From assembly GCA_964580675.1 (NCBI GenBank), contig CAZOLI010000014.1:1-64000 (forward strand): a DNA stretch of 64,000 nucleotides. Direction: 5' to 3'. The translations under genes and the position numbers were made by a program. The notes beneath the pieces are model-generated. The model ran no database searches and was not told where the DNA came from. It saw only the letters and a program-made list of their open reading frames with translations. The DNA is from CAZOLI01 sp964580675 (GTDB taxonomy: Bacteria; Planctomycetota; MHYJ01; CAYXQY01). Below, piece after piece: positions 17,300-25,948 of this stretch (its first letter is position 1; each line of letters opens with the position of its first letter).

Positions 17300-17896
17300 T
17301 CACGCCCGATCGACGATTGACGGTAGGGTCTGATAGATATACATGCGGCCTCCCTCATCAACAGCCCCGTGATCCCGGACGACAAGCCGAGCATTGTAAA
17401 GGTTGCCAAGGCGGGTGGAAGCTGTGTTGTGCTCAAGGTCAAACGTTTCGGACAGTTCCCGGGCCGTTAGCTGACCGCGTTCGTTAATCAGTTCCAGGAC
17501 ATCTTTGAGGTAACGGTCAATTTTGCCCAGCTCCTCGAACTCCTCACGTTCGGCCCGACGACCGATCAGACATAATTTCTTCTGCTCCAGTGCCACGTCG
17601 ACGTTCTCGTAATGGCTGTCGGACATCTCGTCAAGCAGCATATAGGACTCTTCGTACTCTCCCTGGACCATCCGGCCGGCCGTTTTGGCAAATACCTCGT
17701 CCGCACAAGAGTAATCAACGATGCCCACGTCCGAGAAAGACACGACAAAAACCGTTGGTTCCTCGGCTTGGTCCAGTAAATCCTCCAGACGGCGGCGAAG
17801 CTGTTTCCCGGTCTGACGCGTTACGAGGTTCGCCTCTCCGTCCTCACCGGATACCTCTTCGGCAAGTTCGGCGAGGTTCACTGTTCTGGACTGCAT
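17300..17896 (-). CDS. STAS-like domain plus winged-helix protein
   Basis: 198 residues from the ATG at 17896, chosen because GGAGA lies eight bases before it; an earlier in-frame ATG at 17968 has no such site. The N-terminal half (about 5-120) has a GKQLRRRLEDLLD helix and a VVSFSDVGIVDYSCADEVFAK strand-turn-helix, as in STAS-like (DUF4325-type) domains. The C-terminal half (about 125-190) is a winged helix: LKDVLELINERGQLTARELSETFDLEHNTASTRLGNL. Similar proteins are common in haloarchaea. A role as a DNA-binding switch or anti-anti-sigma-like regulator is possible but unproven. It lies downstream of ssb on the same strand order but is separately placed. Confidence 0.65.
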   Translation of the reverse strand: MQSRTVNLAELAEEVSGEDGEANLVTRQTGKQLRRRLEDLLDQAEEPTVFVVSFSDVGIVDYSCADEVFAKTAGRMVQGEYEESYMLLDEMSDSHYENVDVALEQKKLCLIGRRAEREEFEELGKIDRYLKDVLELINERGQLTARELSETFDLEHNTASTRLGNLYNARLVVRDHGAVDEGGRMYIYQTLPSIVDRA

Positions 17897-18273
17897 CGAT
17901 GTTCTCCATGCGAATTCTAGACCTTTTTTGGGGAACCGGGCGTCCGACCGGTTGCCCGAATCTTTCACAACACCAGTTCAGCAGTTCTCCCGGTCCATGC
18001 CACGTTCGTATGGTCAATGTGTCCCGGAATTATAACCACAAATAAATTCTGTTTCAAATAAATCAATAAAATCGTTCGAATTCAAAAAAGATATGCTGAG
18101 ACGTTGCTCGAATTTCCATCATGTTTCATCCCTTGCTCGAACCTCATCATACCAAGACGGTTGACCAACGTATTATTTCCACTCCTACAAAGAATTTATT
18201 TTTAATTTTTCATAATTTATTAATTCCAGGCGGGTATTTTGTGCAATCTGGCGTATTTTTGTAAGGACAATCA

Positions 18274-18303
18274 TTGATATCAACAACTGAGTAGATATAT
18301 AAT
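18274..18303 (+). promoter_or_regulatory. Sigma-70 promoter upstream of the FkbM gene
   Basis: TTGATA (18274-18279), an 18-base spacer and TATAAT (18298-18303). The start of transcription would fall near 18309-18312. Confidence 0.65.
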
Positions 18304-18312
18304 TAACAAAAG

Positions 18313-18486
18313 ATGATTTTAGGGGGGATAGATCCGCCAGATACTATTTCTCACCCGTCTTTCCTGACGTCCAAACCTGGAACTCGGTCGGGATTTCCAA
18401 AAGCACTTCCATCTACGGCCGAGATCGGATCGACAGGTACTACTTTCGCGCTTTACCGTGGAATTCAGTATCTCTACGTCAGTTAG
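18313..18486 (+). other. Possible leaderless 57-codon leader ORF
   Basis: An ATG (18313) lies where transcription should begin and opens a 57-residue frame starting MILGGIDPPD. It ends in TAG at 18484-18486, one codon before the FkbM ATG and in the same frame. It could be a leader peptide or a chance frame; an open run of this length is not rare by chance. No ribosome site precedes it. Confidence 0.25.
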
Positions 18487-18489
18487 GCC

Positions 18490-19395
18490 ATGAAAGAACT
18501 CTTTCTGCTCCAGAAAGCACTGCGTACTTCCACAAAAACGCCCATTATTGACAATCTGGCCTGGGAGATTGCTCCGTTTATCCGGGAATATTTCGGCAAC
18601 CGGTACAACGGCGAGCAAATCCTGACCGAATACGACGAGGACATCAAAATCTGGGTTCAGCTTTCGGATTACATTGAATCCAACATCTTCTGGCAGGGCG
18701 TAGAAGAAGAGGATCGGGGCCAGGTAAAGTTACTGAAGAAGATGCTTTGCCCGGACCAGGTGTTCTTTGACGTAGGAGCCAACGTGGGGGTGATCACGAT
18801 GCTGGCCGCCAAGCGGCTTACCAATGGAGAAGTTCACGCCTTTGAACCCAGCGAATACCACCTCGAAAAACTGCATCGAAACCTCCGTGTGAACGATTTC
18901 GAAAACGTCGTCGTGAACGGCTTCGGGCTCTCCAACCGGGAGAAAACCAGTGACCTATACATCCCCCGGGACAACGGAAAAGACCTGCACAACACCGGTA
19001 TGGCCACCATCCACAAAGAAAACGGGTCCACCGGAGACAACGGGAAGTACCGGACCGAGAAAATCAACACCCGGAAGCTTGACGATTACGTCGAGGAGAA
19101 CGACATTCAGCGACTCGACGTTCTGAAGCTGGACGTCGAAGGAGGCGAATTAAACGTTCTCCGCGGCGGACTGGAAAGCCTGGCCTCCTTTCGTCCCGAT
19201 GTGCTGATGGAACTCAACCGGGAACACCTCTCTCGCGCGGGCGAGACCCCTGGTGACGTGCTTTCCTTCTGGCAGGAACATAACTACGACGTGTACCGGA
19301 TCGGATACGAGGGCGAAATCATTGAGGTCACCTCCACCGGGGAATTCGACGAACATCAGAACATTTACTGCTGCCCGAAGGAATACCAGTCGTAA
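18490..19395 (+). CDS. FkbM-family SAM-dependent methyltransferase
   Basis: 301 residues. The methyltransferase fold (about 85-270) shows motif I DVGANVG (94-100), the acidic end of strand 2 in HAFEPS (FEP 118-120), and LDVLKLDVEGGELNVLRGG, the FkbM hallmark. Family members O-methylate sugars or small molecules. The N-terminal 80 residues are a helical lid. It is alone under its own promoter, with no polyketide or O-antigen cluster beside it, so the acceptor is unknown. A stop in the same frame at 18484 excludes a start upstream of 18490. Confidence 0.9.
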   Translation: MKELFLLQKALRTSTKTPIIDNLAWEIAPFIREYFGNRYNGEQILTEYDEDIKIWVQLSDYIESNIFWQGVEEEDRGQVKLLKKMLCPDQVFFDVGANVGVITMLAAKRLTNGEVHAFEPSEYHLEKLHRNLRVNDFENVVVNGFGLSNREKTSDLYIPRDNGKDLHNTGMATIHKENGSTGDNGKYRTEKINTRKLDDYVEENDIQRLDVLKLDVEGGELNVLRGGLESLASFRPDVLMELNREHLSRAGETPGDVLSFWQEHNYDVYRIGYEGEIIEVTSTGEFDEHQNIYCCPKEYQS

Positions 19396-19442
19396 GGAAG
19401 GAACCGCCGGAAGAACAAGGGACCTGTGCCGTCCGAAATTCT

Positions 19443-20432
19443 TTACCCGCCGTGGTTCTGGAGTTGCTTCAGGGTTATTTCCATGTCCTCGGGGCGTTCC
19501 GACGAGAGGGAGACCGGTTCGGTTTCCGTTTCCACCGGGAACGTTGCCTCCGACCAGTGAAGTGTCAGTCGCTGTATGAGCGGTCGCTCTTCCTGAAACG
19601 GTTTTTCCCGGTAATCCTCCTTGAACTCGGAGAGCATCAGTTCTTCCCGGTAACCGTACTCCGGATCAACCGAAAGTGGATGGTGTATGTACTTTGAGTG
19701 AGCTCGAACCTGATGGTCGACGGCCGTCCGGGGAACAATTTCTGCGTGGGTGAACTTCCGGAACTTCTCGACCGGCCGAATTTCCGTTTTTGCCTTCTTC
19801 TCCCCCTCCTGATCAACCACCCGGATGCCGGGATCCCTCGAGGACCGAATCAGGGCTTCCTCCACAATTCGTTCCTCGCTCATGCGTCCGTCGAGAACAG
19901 CTTCCCCAACCACCCGGCAATCCGGTGTTCCCAGCTGTTCCCGGAGTTCGTTTCGCCGACTTTCGTTCCCCACAAGCACCACAAGGCCACTCGCATATAT
20001 GGGAACGGAAAACAGCGGATAAACAGCGCGGTTCGGCGGTAGCGGAAAGGAGGCGAGAAATTCGTCCGGAAGCTTCTGGTTGACCGGCACCGTTCCCGCA
20101 ACCTCCGTGCCGATCTTCTGTCCGGGATACTTCTCCACCACGGCTACCTGCTCATCATGCCAGATCGTTTCCGGATCCGGATAGGTGGGTTCGCTCGGCT
20201 CCCGCTCCGGCTGTCCCACCTCCACACGGTCCCCGGCCTTCACACGAAAATTCAGCGGACGCGTTTGTCCGTTCACCTTGACAAGTCCGCGATCGACCAG
20301 TTTTTTCAGGTACCGGTCCGACTCCGTCGGCACATAGGCGTGGAGAAACTCCTGAAGCGGGACGTTGTCAAAGTACGATTCGACCTCAAGTTTGAAGCCA
20401 CCCTGAAGTTCCTCGGGAAGTTCCTGTTCCAT
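19443..20432 (-). CDS. RluA-type pseudouridine-synthase homologue lacking the catalytic Asp
   Basis: 329 residues. An S4-like RNA-binding domain (about 15-78) contains LKKLVDRGLVKVNGQ. The RluA fold follows: VAVVEKYPG strand, the degenerate motif around YASGL (146-150), and DHQVRAHSKYIHHPLSVDPEYG split over 239-260, corresponding to the HQIR..G.P..GD..YG motif. Active RluA enzymes have HRLDxxTSG, whose Asp attacks uridine. Here the equivalent position is P144 and the HRL is also lost. The fold and RNA-binding features are kept, so it may bind or chaperone RNA without isomerising it. Its own promoter is at 20485-20513. Confidence 0.8.
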   Translation of the reverse strand: MEQELPEELQGGFKLEVESYFDNVPLQEFLHAYVPTESDRYLKKLVDRGLVKVNGQTRPLNFRVKAGDRVEVGQPEREPSEPTYPDPETIWHDEQVAVVEKYPGQKIGTEVAGTVPVNQKLPDEFLASFPLPPNRAVYPLFSVPIYASGLVVLVGNESRRNELREQLGTPDCRVVGEAVLDGRMSEERIVEEALIRSSRDPGIRVVDQEGEKKAKTEIRPVEKFRKFTHAEIVPRTAVDHQVRAHSKYIHHPLSVDPEYGYREELMLSEFKEDYREKPFQEERPLIQRLTLHWSEATFPVETETEPVSLSSERPEDMEITLKQLQNHGG

Positions 20433-20738
20433 CTGTCATAAATTGAACGAATGGCATGTACCGAAAATTTGAACGACAAAAAATATTTTAGGTTCCGTTA
20501 TTCTTGTTGTAAAGGAACAGGAAACACGAGGCAGTTTCGGCCTTCCGTTTCCCCAACGGCGGACGAGAAAAACCCCCCTCCGACGCATCCCCGCACGACA
20601 CGGCAAAGCTCAATCCCGCCCGGATTTAAAAACGAACGCGTATTTTCCGAATAAGGAACATGAACAGTCAGAATTCCGTTCGAACGAAACACCGGAAACC
20701 GTTCCGGTTTATGGGAAAACCTGTGAACGTCCAGTCCC
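20433..20738. other. Divergent intergenic region, RluA-like gene / symporter
   Basis: 306 bases. It holds the minus-strand promoter at 20485-20513. A CCGGAAAC/GTTCCGG repeat near 20692-20709 is just upstream of the symporter start; no clear plus-strand promoter is seen. Confidence 0.5.
20485..20513 (-). promoter_or_regulatory. Sigma-70 promoter for the RluA-like gene
   Basis: On the minus strand: TTTACA (20508-20513), a 17-base spacer, TAAAAT (20485-20490). The leader is about 45 bases. Confidence 0.55.
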
Positions 20739-22517
20739 ATGGAACCTCAGCTCATGACGGTAGCAAGTGTAACGGACAGGCTCGCCGAAATCTCCGGTTT
20801 TATCTGGGGACCCTACTGTATGATCCCCGCGCTGCTGCTTACGGGGGTCTTCCTGACCATTCGCCTTCGGGGTGTGCAGATCCGGAAATTTTTCCATGGT
20901 CTGGCCTGCATCGCCGGGTACTACGACGATCCGGAAGACGAAGGAGAAATTAATCACTTTGAGGCCCTCTCCGCTGCCCTTTCCGCGACCATCGGCATCG
21001 GTAACATCGGGGGTGTGGCAACGGCCATTCACATGGGCGGACCGGGAGCGTTGTTCTGGATGTGGATCACGGCCGTGTTTGGCATGGCCACGAAATTTGC
21101 CAGTTGCACCCTTTCCCTCCGGTACCGAACGAACCAGGAGGACGGTTCGATCATGGGCGGACCGATGATGTACATCGAACGGGGCCTCGGGGCGTCCTGG
21201 AAATGGCTTGCCGTGGTGTTTTCGGTCTGTGCGGCGGGCGCGACCTTCGGCATCGGCAACATGGTCCAGGCCAACAACGCCGCCGCCATTCTGAAAGACG
21301 ATTTTCGAATTCCGGTTCTCGTCTCCGGTCTCGCCATCGCCTTCCTGATCTGGCTTGTTATCGTGGGAGGCATCAAACGCATCGGAAAAGTGGCCAGCCG
21401 GCTCGTGCCGTTTATGGCCATTCTTTACGTGCTTGGCTGCGTCGCCATTCTTCTCACACACTTCAACAAAATTCCGGGAGCGTTCCGCATGGTGTTTCAC
21501 GACGCCTTTACGGGAACCGCCGCGACGGGTGGATTTCTTGGTGCAGGTTTCGCTCTGGTTCTGAGGTACGGTGTGGCCCGGGGATTGTTCAGCAACGAAT
21601 CCGGTCTCGGCTCCGCACCGATCGCTCACGCCGCAGCGCGAACGGAGGAACCCGCTCGGGAAGGACTCGTCGCGATGATCGGGCCATTTATCGACACCAT
21701 CCTGATCTGTTCACTGACCGCATTAACCATTATCGTCACCGGAACCTGGGAAAAGAAATTTTACAACCCGGACCTCTCTTTTGGAGACGTAACGGTACTT
21801 CAGCCGGTGGACGAAAACCGGCTTGACCGACAGGCCGGCAACTTTCTTGAAGACGCGACAAAATACTCCGGAACCATTCACGTCGAAAACGGTGAGCCGG
21901 AGGAAAATGTGGTCCTCGTCTTCAACGAAGGCATTGCAGGCGCACCACCAAAAGAGGATCTTCCGCCATCCATCCAGCCGGAAGACCGTCCCGAAAAACC
22001 CCTTATTGTTCGGACCAGCGGGCCCGGTCTATTTAAACGAATACTTCTCCTCGGCGAAACGGAACGTGAACCCTTCACGGGAACCGTAAAGATCTCGGAG
22101 GGCACCCTGGAGACCAAAAAGAACCTGACCATGTACGCGAAAACCCTGAAAAATCAGGTTTCCCTTACAAGGGTGGCGTTTATCACCGGATTCCGGCGGA
22201 TGGCCGGGATCGGATCCATCGGAGGCTTGCTTATTACACTGGCCGTTGTTCTGTTTGCGTTCTCCACGGCCATTACGTGGTCCTACTACGGGGACCGATG
22301 TGTGGAATATCTGTTCGGTATCAAATCAAGAATGGCGTACCGGTGGATCTTTGTCGCTCTCTTCGTTGTCGGTTCGCTGGTCACGATACAATTCGTCTGG
22401 ACCCTCGCCGACGTGCTGAACGGGTTGATGGCGCTTCCAAACCTGTTTGCCCTGATCCTCCTCTCCGGAACCGTCGTCAAAATTACAGGAAATTATTTCT
22501 CCAGGCAGGAAGATTAA
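20739..22517 (+). CDS. Alanine/glycine:cation symporter family (AGCS) protein
   Basis: 592 residues, a polytopic inner-membrane transporter that takes up alanine or glycine with Na+ or H+. Seen: EALSAALSATIGIGNIGGVATAI (first signature), GMATKFASCTLSLRYR, GLFSNESGLGSAPIAHAAARTE (the N-E-S-G-L-G-S-A-P signature), and FAFSTAITWSYYGD near the C-terminus. Typical members have 440-480 residues. This one carries an extra hydrophilic, beta-rich segment of about 130 residues (about 345-465) between two membrane helices. No ribosome site is obvious at the ATG at 20739; a second ATG at 20754 is possible. The gene is convergent with pabB. Confidence 0.93.
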   Translation: MEPQLMTVASVTDRLAEISGFIWGPYCMIPALLLTGVFLTIRLRGVQIRKFFHGLACIAGYYDDPEDEGEINHFEALSAALSATIGIGNIGGVATAIHMGGPGALFWMWITAVFGMATKFASCTLSLRYRTNQEDGSIMGGPMMYIERGLGASWKWLAVVFSVCAAGATFGIGNMVQANNAAAILKDDFRIPVLVSGLAIAFLIWLVIVGGIKRIGKVASRLVPFMAILYVLGCVAILLTHFNKIPGAFRMVFHDAFTGTAATGGFLGAGFALVLRYGVARGLFSNESGLGSAPIAHAAARTEEPAREGLVAMIGPFIDTILICSLTALTIIVTGTWEKKFYNPDLSFGDVTVLQPVDENRLDRQAGNFLEDATKYSGTIHVENGEPEENVVLVFNEGIAGAPPKEDLPPSIQPEDRPEKPLIVRTSGPGLFKRILLLGETEREPFTGTVKISEGTLETKKNLTMYAKTLKNQVSLTRVAFITGFRRMAGIGSIGGLLITLAVVLFAFSTAITWSYYGDRCVEYLFGIKSRMAYRWIFVALFVVGSLVTIQFVWTLADVLNGLMALPNLFALILLSGTVVKITGNYFSRQED

Positions 22518-22586
22518 CGGTCCCTCCCGGCGTGCAGACGTCCCGAAACCAAAACGGGAGATAATCAGCAATGACCGGTCCGGTGT

Positions 22587-23984
22587 TCAGGCATCGGAAC
22601 GAAGCTGAAGGGAATTTAACATGCCCCGGGCTTTTGTTTCCGTTTCCCGGAACTCCTCAGATGGATCCGAGTCCGACACAATACCCCCGCCAACCTGAAA
22701 AAACAGATGGCCGGAGATCCATTCCATGGTGCGGATACAGATGTTCAGTTCCATGTCCCCGTTATCCCCGATCCAGCCCAAGGATCCGGTATAGACCTGC
22801 CGCTGTGTTGGTTCAAGTTCGTCGATGATTTCCATGGCACGGATCTTTGGTGCCCCCGTTATGCTGCCCCCCGGAAACGTGGCGCGGAGAATGTCACGAA
22901 TCGATGCGTCCCGTCGCAACGTCCCGGTGACCGTCCCGACCAGGTGGTGTACTTCAGGATACGTTTCAACGGTGTGCAAATCGGGTACCGTCACGGTGCC
23001 GTACCGGCATATGCGGCCGAGGTCGTTTCGCTCCAGGTCCACAATCATGTGAAGCTCTGCCTGATCTTTTTCACTGCTCAACAGTTCGTTCTTTTTCGCC
23101 CGATCCGCCTCTTCGCTCGACGCTCGCGGCCGGGTTCCCTTAATCGGCCGGGTCAGAACCTCATCTCCACGGACCCGTAGAAACAGTTCGGGGCTGGAAC
23201 TGAACACCGCGAGGTTCGTTCCACGCAGGTACCCGCTGTACGGGGTTGGATTAACATCCCGGAGACGGAGGTACAGGGAATCCGGATGATCAATTCCCTC
23301 AAGGAGAAACCGCCGGGAGAGGTTGACCTGATAAATGTCCCCCTGCCGTATGAAATCCTTGGCGGTACGCACGATGGACTCGTATTCGTTGCGATCCATG
23401 TTATGTACTGGAGAACCGGACGGGGAGGGAAGAGACAGTTCGGAACTTCCGTCCTCACGGTGACTCCGGGCCCGGTCGAGCAAATCTTCCGACGGCGAGG
23501 TCCGACGATTCCGCCCCGGACGGTGAATGTGCCAGAACTGGTTATTCACCCGATCAAGTGCCAGCAGGTCATCGTAAAAACCCCAGTACAGCTGGGGAAG
23601 TGAGGGGTCGCGCCGGCCCGAATCCGGGACATCTTCAAACGCTCGTCCGACGGGATAACCGAAGTAACCAACCCCTCCGCCGGGAAACGGAACCGGGCAT
23701 TGGGTTTCTTCCGGAATCCGTTTCTCGAGAAGACGCTGCAGACAGGAGAGGCCCGGACCGGAAAATTCTTTCCTGCCGGACGACGGCTCCGTTACGGTGG
23801 CTTCGAAAACATCTCCCTTCAACAGGAGTGAAGGTCGCCATCCCAGGTACGTCCAGCGGGCGTACGGACCCGTCGGACCGAGGCTTTCCAGCACGAAACT
23901 TCCCGGTTCACCGAGCAACTCCCGGATCAGTGCGGGAAGTAGTTTTGGAGGGGTATCTATCCGCTCACACGAAATACGACCCAT
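22587..23984 (-). CDS. pabB: Aminodeoxychorismate synthase component I
   Basis: 465 residues, chorismate-binding family. The PIKGTRPR motif with its Lys marks PabB (4-amino-4-deoxychorismate synthesis for folate) rather than anthranilate synthase, which has an Ala at that place. Other conserved parts: ELHMIVDLERNDLGR, the FPGGSITGAPKIRAMEIIDELEP active-site segment, and QVGGGIVSDSDPSEEF (Mg-binding Glu). The N-terminal 110 residues are the variable domain. The glutaminase partner PabA and lyase PabC are not adjacent. It follows lysC on the same strand after a 92-base gap, so the two may be co-transcribed. Confidence 0.93.
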   Translation of the reverse strand: MGRISCERIDTPPKLLPALIRELLGEPGSFVLESLGPTGPYARWTYLGWRPSLLLKGDVFEATVTEPSSGRKEFSGPGLSCLQRLLEKRIPEETQCPVPFPGGGVGYFGYPVGRAFEDVPDSGRRDPSLPQLYWGFYDDLLALDRVNNQFWHIHRPGRNRRTSPSEDLLDRARSHREDGSSELSLPSPSGSPVHNMDRNEYESIVRTAKDFIRQGDIYQVNLSRRFLLEGIDHPDSLYLRLRDVNPTPYSGYLRGTNLAVFSSSPELFLRVRGDEVLTRPIKGTRPRASSEEADRAKKNELLSSEKDQAELHMIVDLERNDLGRICRYGTVTVPDLHTVETYPEVHHLVGTVTGTLRRDASIRDILRATFPGGSITGAPKIRAMEIIDELEPTQRQVYTGSLGWIGDNGDMELNICIRTMEWISGHLFFQVGGGIVSDSDPSEEFRETETKARGMLNSLQLRSDA

Positions 23985-24076
23985 GTCACTTGATTGTTGA
24001 TGGGGTGGTCCTCCGGGGCGATGAATTTAATAGGGACTCGATCGTGTCGTCCCGATCATGGAAAGGGAAGGGAACC

Positions 24077-25399
24077 TCAGGTATTCTTCCCGAAAAATGA
24101 ACTGTGCAGGGCCCGAACAGTCTTTTCCATTTCCTCTTCATCAACGATAAGTGAAAGGTTAATTCGCCGCTTGCCCTGCGTGATCATCTGTGGTTCGATC
24201 TCCTCCGTCCGCAGCGTGTCAAACACCCGATCATTTACCGAATTCGATGCTTTCATGCCTTCCCCGACGATACAGACGATGGCCCGGTTGGGAAAAATAC
24301 TGACCTCCGCGAATTCAGACAATTCTTCCCTGGCCCGGTCAAGATTTTTTCGGGAATCCGTCGTGCACGAAACGGAGACCTCGGATGTGGATATCATGTC
24401 GATAACGACGTCGTGGCGGCCGAACACCTCAAAAATCTTTTCCATGAATCCCGGCCGCTGCAACATGTGTGTGGTACTGATATCGATCAGGTGAATGCCC
24501 TCTTTACAGACGATGGACGTCACGTCGCGTTTCGGTTCACAGGATTCTACGATGACGGTTCCGTTCGATTCCGGATCAAACGTATTCAGCATTCGAATCG
24601 GAATGTTTTGTTTAACGGCCGGCACGAGCGTGGACGGGTGAATTCGTCCCCCGTAATACGCCAGTTCACTGGCCTCGGGAAAGGACATTTGATCGATTGA
24701 TTGGGCGTTTTCCACAAGGGATGGAGCGGAGGTCATCACACCGGAGACGTCGCTCCAGAGCTGAATTTCGTCCACTCCGACGGCGGCACCGACGAAGGAA
24801 GCGGTGTAATCGCTCCCGTTCCGACCGAGAGTGGTTACGTCCCCCTCACGATTTTTCCCGATGAATCCGGTGATCACCGGAATGGTGTCGAGGTCCTCGA
24901 GGTGATCTCGAATTTTTGTGGCGGCGGTTGGCAGAGGACTGGCCTGGCCAAAATTGGAGTCGGTAATCATGCCGAGATCATAGGCATCAAAGGCTTTCGC
25001 ATTCACCCCGTTTTCGCGGAGACGGGCGGCAACCGTCCGTGTTGATATTCGCTCCCCGAACGAAAGCACGTAATCGAGCGTTCGGGGGGTGAGTTCCTTC
25101 ACCATGGAAATACCGCGGAGAAGAACATCAAGCTCATCGAGCAACCCCTCAACGGTTTCGGTTAGTTCCTCGTCGTCCATCTGCTCGAGGATATCCATGT
25201 GGCGCTTTCGGATCCGATCTCCCGGTTCCTCTCCCTCCGACACACGATTTGCCTCCGACTCAAGCATATCCGTCACCCCCCCATGAGCCGACACAACCAG
25301 AATGGGTTTCCGGTCCTCATGGCTCCGGACGATGTCCACCACCCGGTCAATTCGATCCAGATTCGCGACGGAGGTTCCCCCGAATTTCATCACAATCAT
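24077..25399 (-). CDS. lysC: Aspartate kinase
   Basis: 440 residues. It phosphorylates aspartate, the first step toward lysine, threonine, methionine and diaminopimelate. The N-terminal kinase signature is MKFGGTSVANLDR (4-16). FGERISTR and the GRNGSDYTA substrate-binding segment follow. Two ACT domains occupy about 300-440 (IVCKEGIHLIDIS..., VIDMISTSEVSVSC), which usually mediate feedback inhibition. The gene is monofunctional, without a homoserine dehydrogenase fusion. A TACAAT -10-like box lies about 50 bases upstream on the minus strand without a clear -35. I found no lysine-riboswitch pattern in the leader. Confidence 0.95.
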   Translation of the reverse strand: MIVMKFGGTSVANLDRIDRVVDIVRSHEDRKPILVVSAHGGVTDMLESEANRVSEGEEPGDRIRKRHMDILEQMDDEELTETVEGLLDELDVLLRGISMVKELTPRTLDYVLSFGERISTRTVAARLRENGVNAKAFDAYDLGMITDSNFGQASPLPTAATKIRDHLEDLDTIPVITGFIGKNREGDVTTLGRNGSDYTASFVGAAVGVDEIQLWSDVSGVMTSAPSLVENAQSIDQMSFPEASELAYYGGRIHPSTLVPAVKQNIPIRMLNTFDPESNGTVIVESCEPKRDVTSIVCKEGIHLIDISTTHMLQRPGFMEKIFEVFGRHDVVIDMISTSEVSVSCTTDSRKNLDRAREELSEFAEVSIFPNRAIVCIVGEGMKASNSVNDRVFDTLRTEEIEPQMITQGKRRINLSLIVDEEEMEKTVRALHSSFFGKNT

Positions 25400-25948
25400 G
25401 GTTTCATCGTTCCGAGTTTGGTTTAGCGGGAACTGCGGTTCTACGTTTATTGTACCACCGCCACCCCAGTAAGACCAGCGTAATCCGGACGTCCTGTTCC
25501 AGCAACTGATATAAACAGAGATTCACCGGAAGGAATTTGCTTTTTGAAGAAATCATTTAGCCCACGCTCACCGATCTCCCTCACCGGGAAATTCTCATAT
25601 ACCCGTGATCAAACGGTAAACAGTAGGTCCAGGCGAAGTCCAGGGAACAGTTCCTTCTATCCAACCATGGCCGAACCAGAATTTCAATAACCGACAGGAG
25701 GTTAAGAACCGACGGAATGGGGCGGAAGGGCACGAGTCAATATCCGTGGGAAGCGATCTTCCATTCTCATCATCCAGTACCGCACAGTTCAAACCAATTC
25801 AACAGAGGCTCGAATTCGTACCTTGACAGTTATTGCACAAATAAAATATAATAATTACACATCTTTTGAGGACTTTTCATTTACGTTAAGTTCTCCATGC
25901 AGATTTTGTCCGTCGACAGAACTTCAGTTACTTGATGATTTTCAGGAA
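25400..25948. other. Divergent intergenic region, lysC / nadA
   Basis: 549 bases. It contains the nadA promoter (25823-25852) and the start of the lysC leader. The stretch 25500-25800 shows no convincing ORF, RNA gene or riboswitch. Confidence 0.6.
25823..25852 (+). promoter_or_regulatory. Consensus sigma-70 promoter of nadA
   Basis: TTGACA (25823-25828) and TATAAT (25847-25852) are both perfect, separated by 18 bases in an AT-rich context. The leader is about 90 bases. The TTG that opens a longer nadA frame is actually this -35 box. Confidence 0.85.

Larger units (their letters stand above)
17897..18489. other. AT-rich divergent intergenic region
   Basis: 593 bases between the STAS/wHTH gene and fkbM. 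It is markedly AT-rich from about 18020 to 18310. It holds the fkbM promoter and a short 57-codon ORF, both listed separately. I see no RNA gene. Confidence 0.6.

Noticed and set aside
20709..21629. 306-residue minus-strand frame
   Set aside because: It is antisense to the clearly coding symporter gene, and its sequence (His/Gly/Asp-rich, no domain) is what the reverse complement of that gene gives.
25400..25600. Lysine riboswitch ahead of lysC
   Set aside because: I looked for the characteristic conserved pairing and found none; the leader appears short.
25595..25792. 65-residue minus-strand frame in the lysC-nadA gap
   Set aside because: No start signal or conserved pattern; probably chance.
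25823..25948. Longer N-terminus for nadA
   Set aside because: The TTG start is the -35 box of a consensus promoter, and the extra residues do not match NadA.
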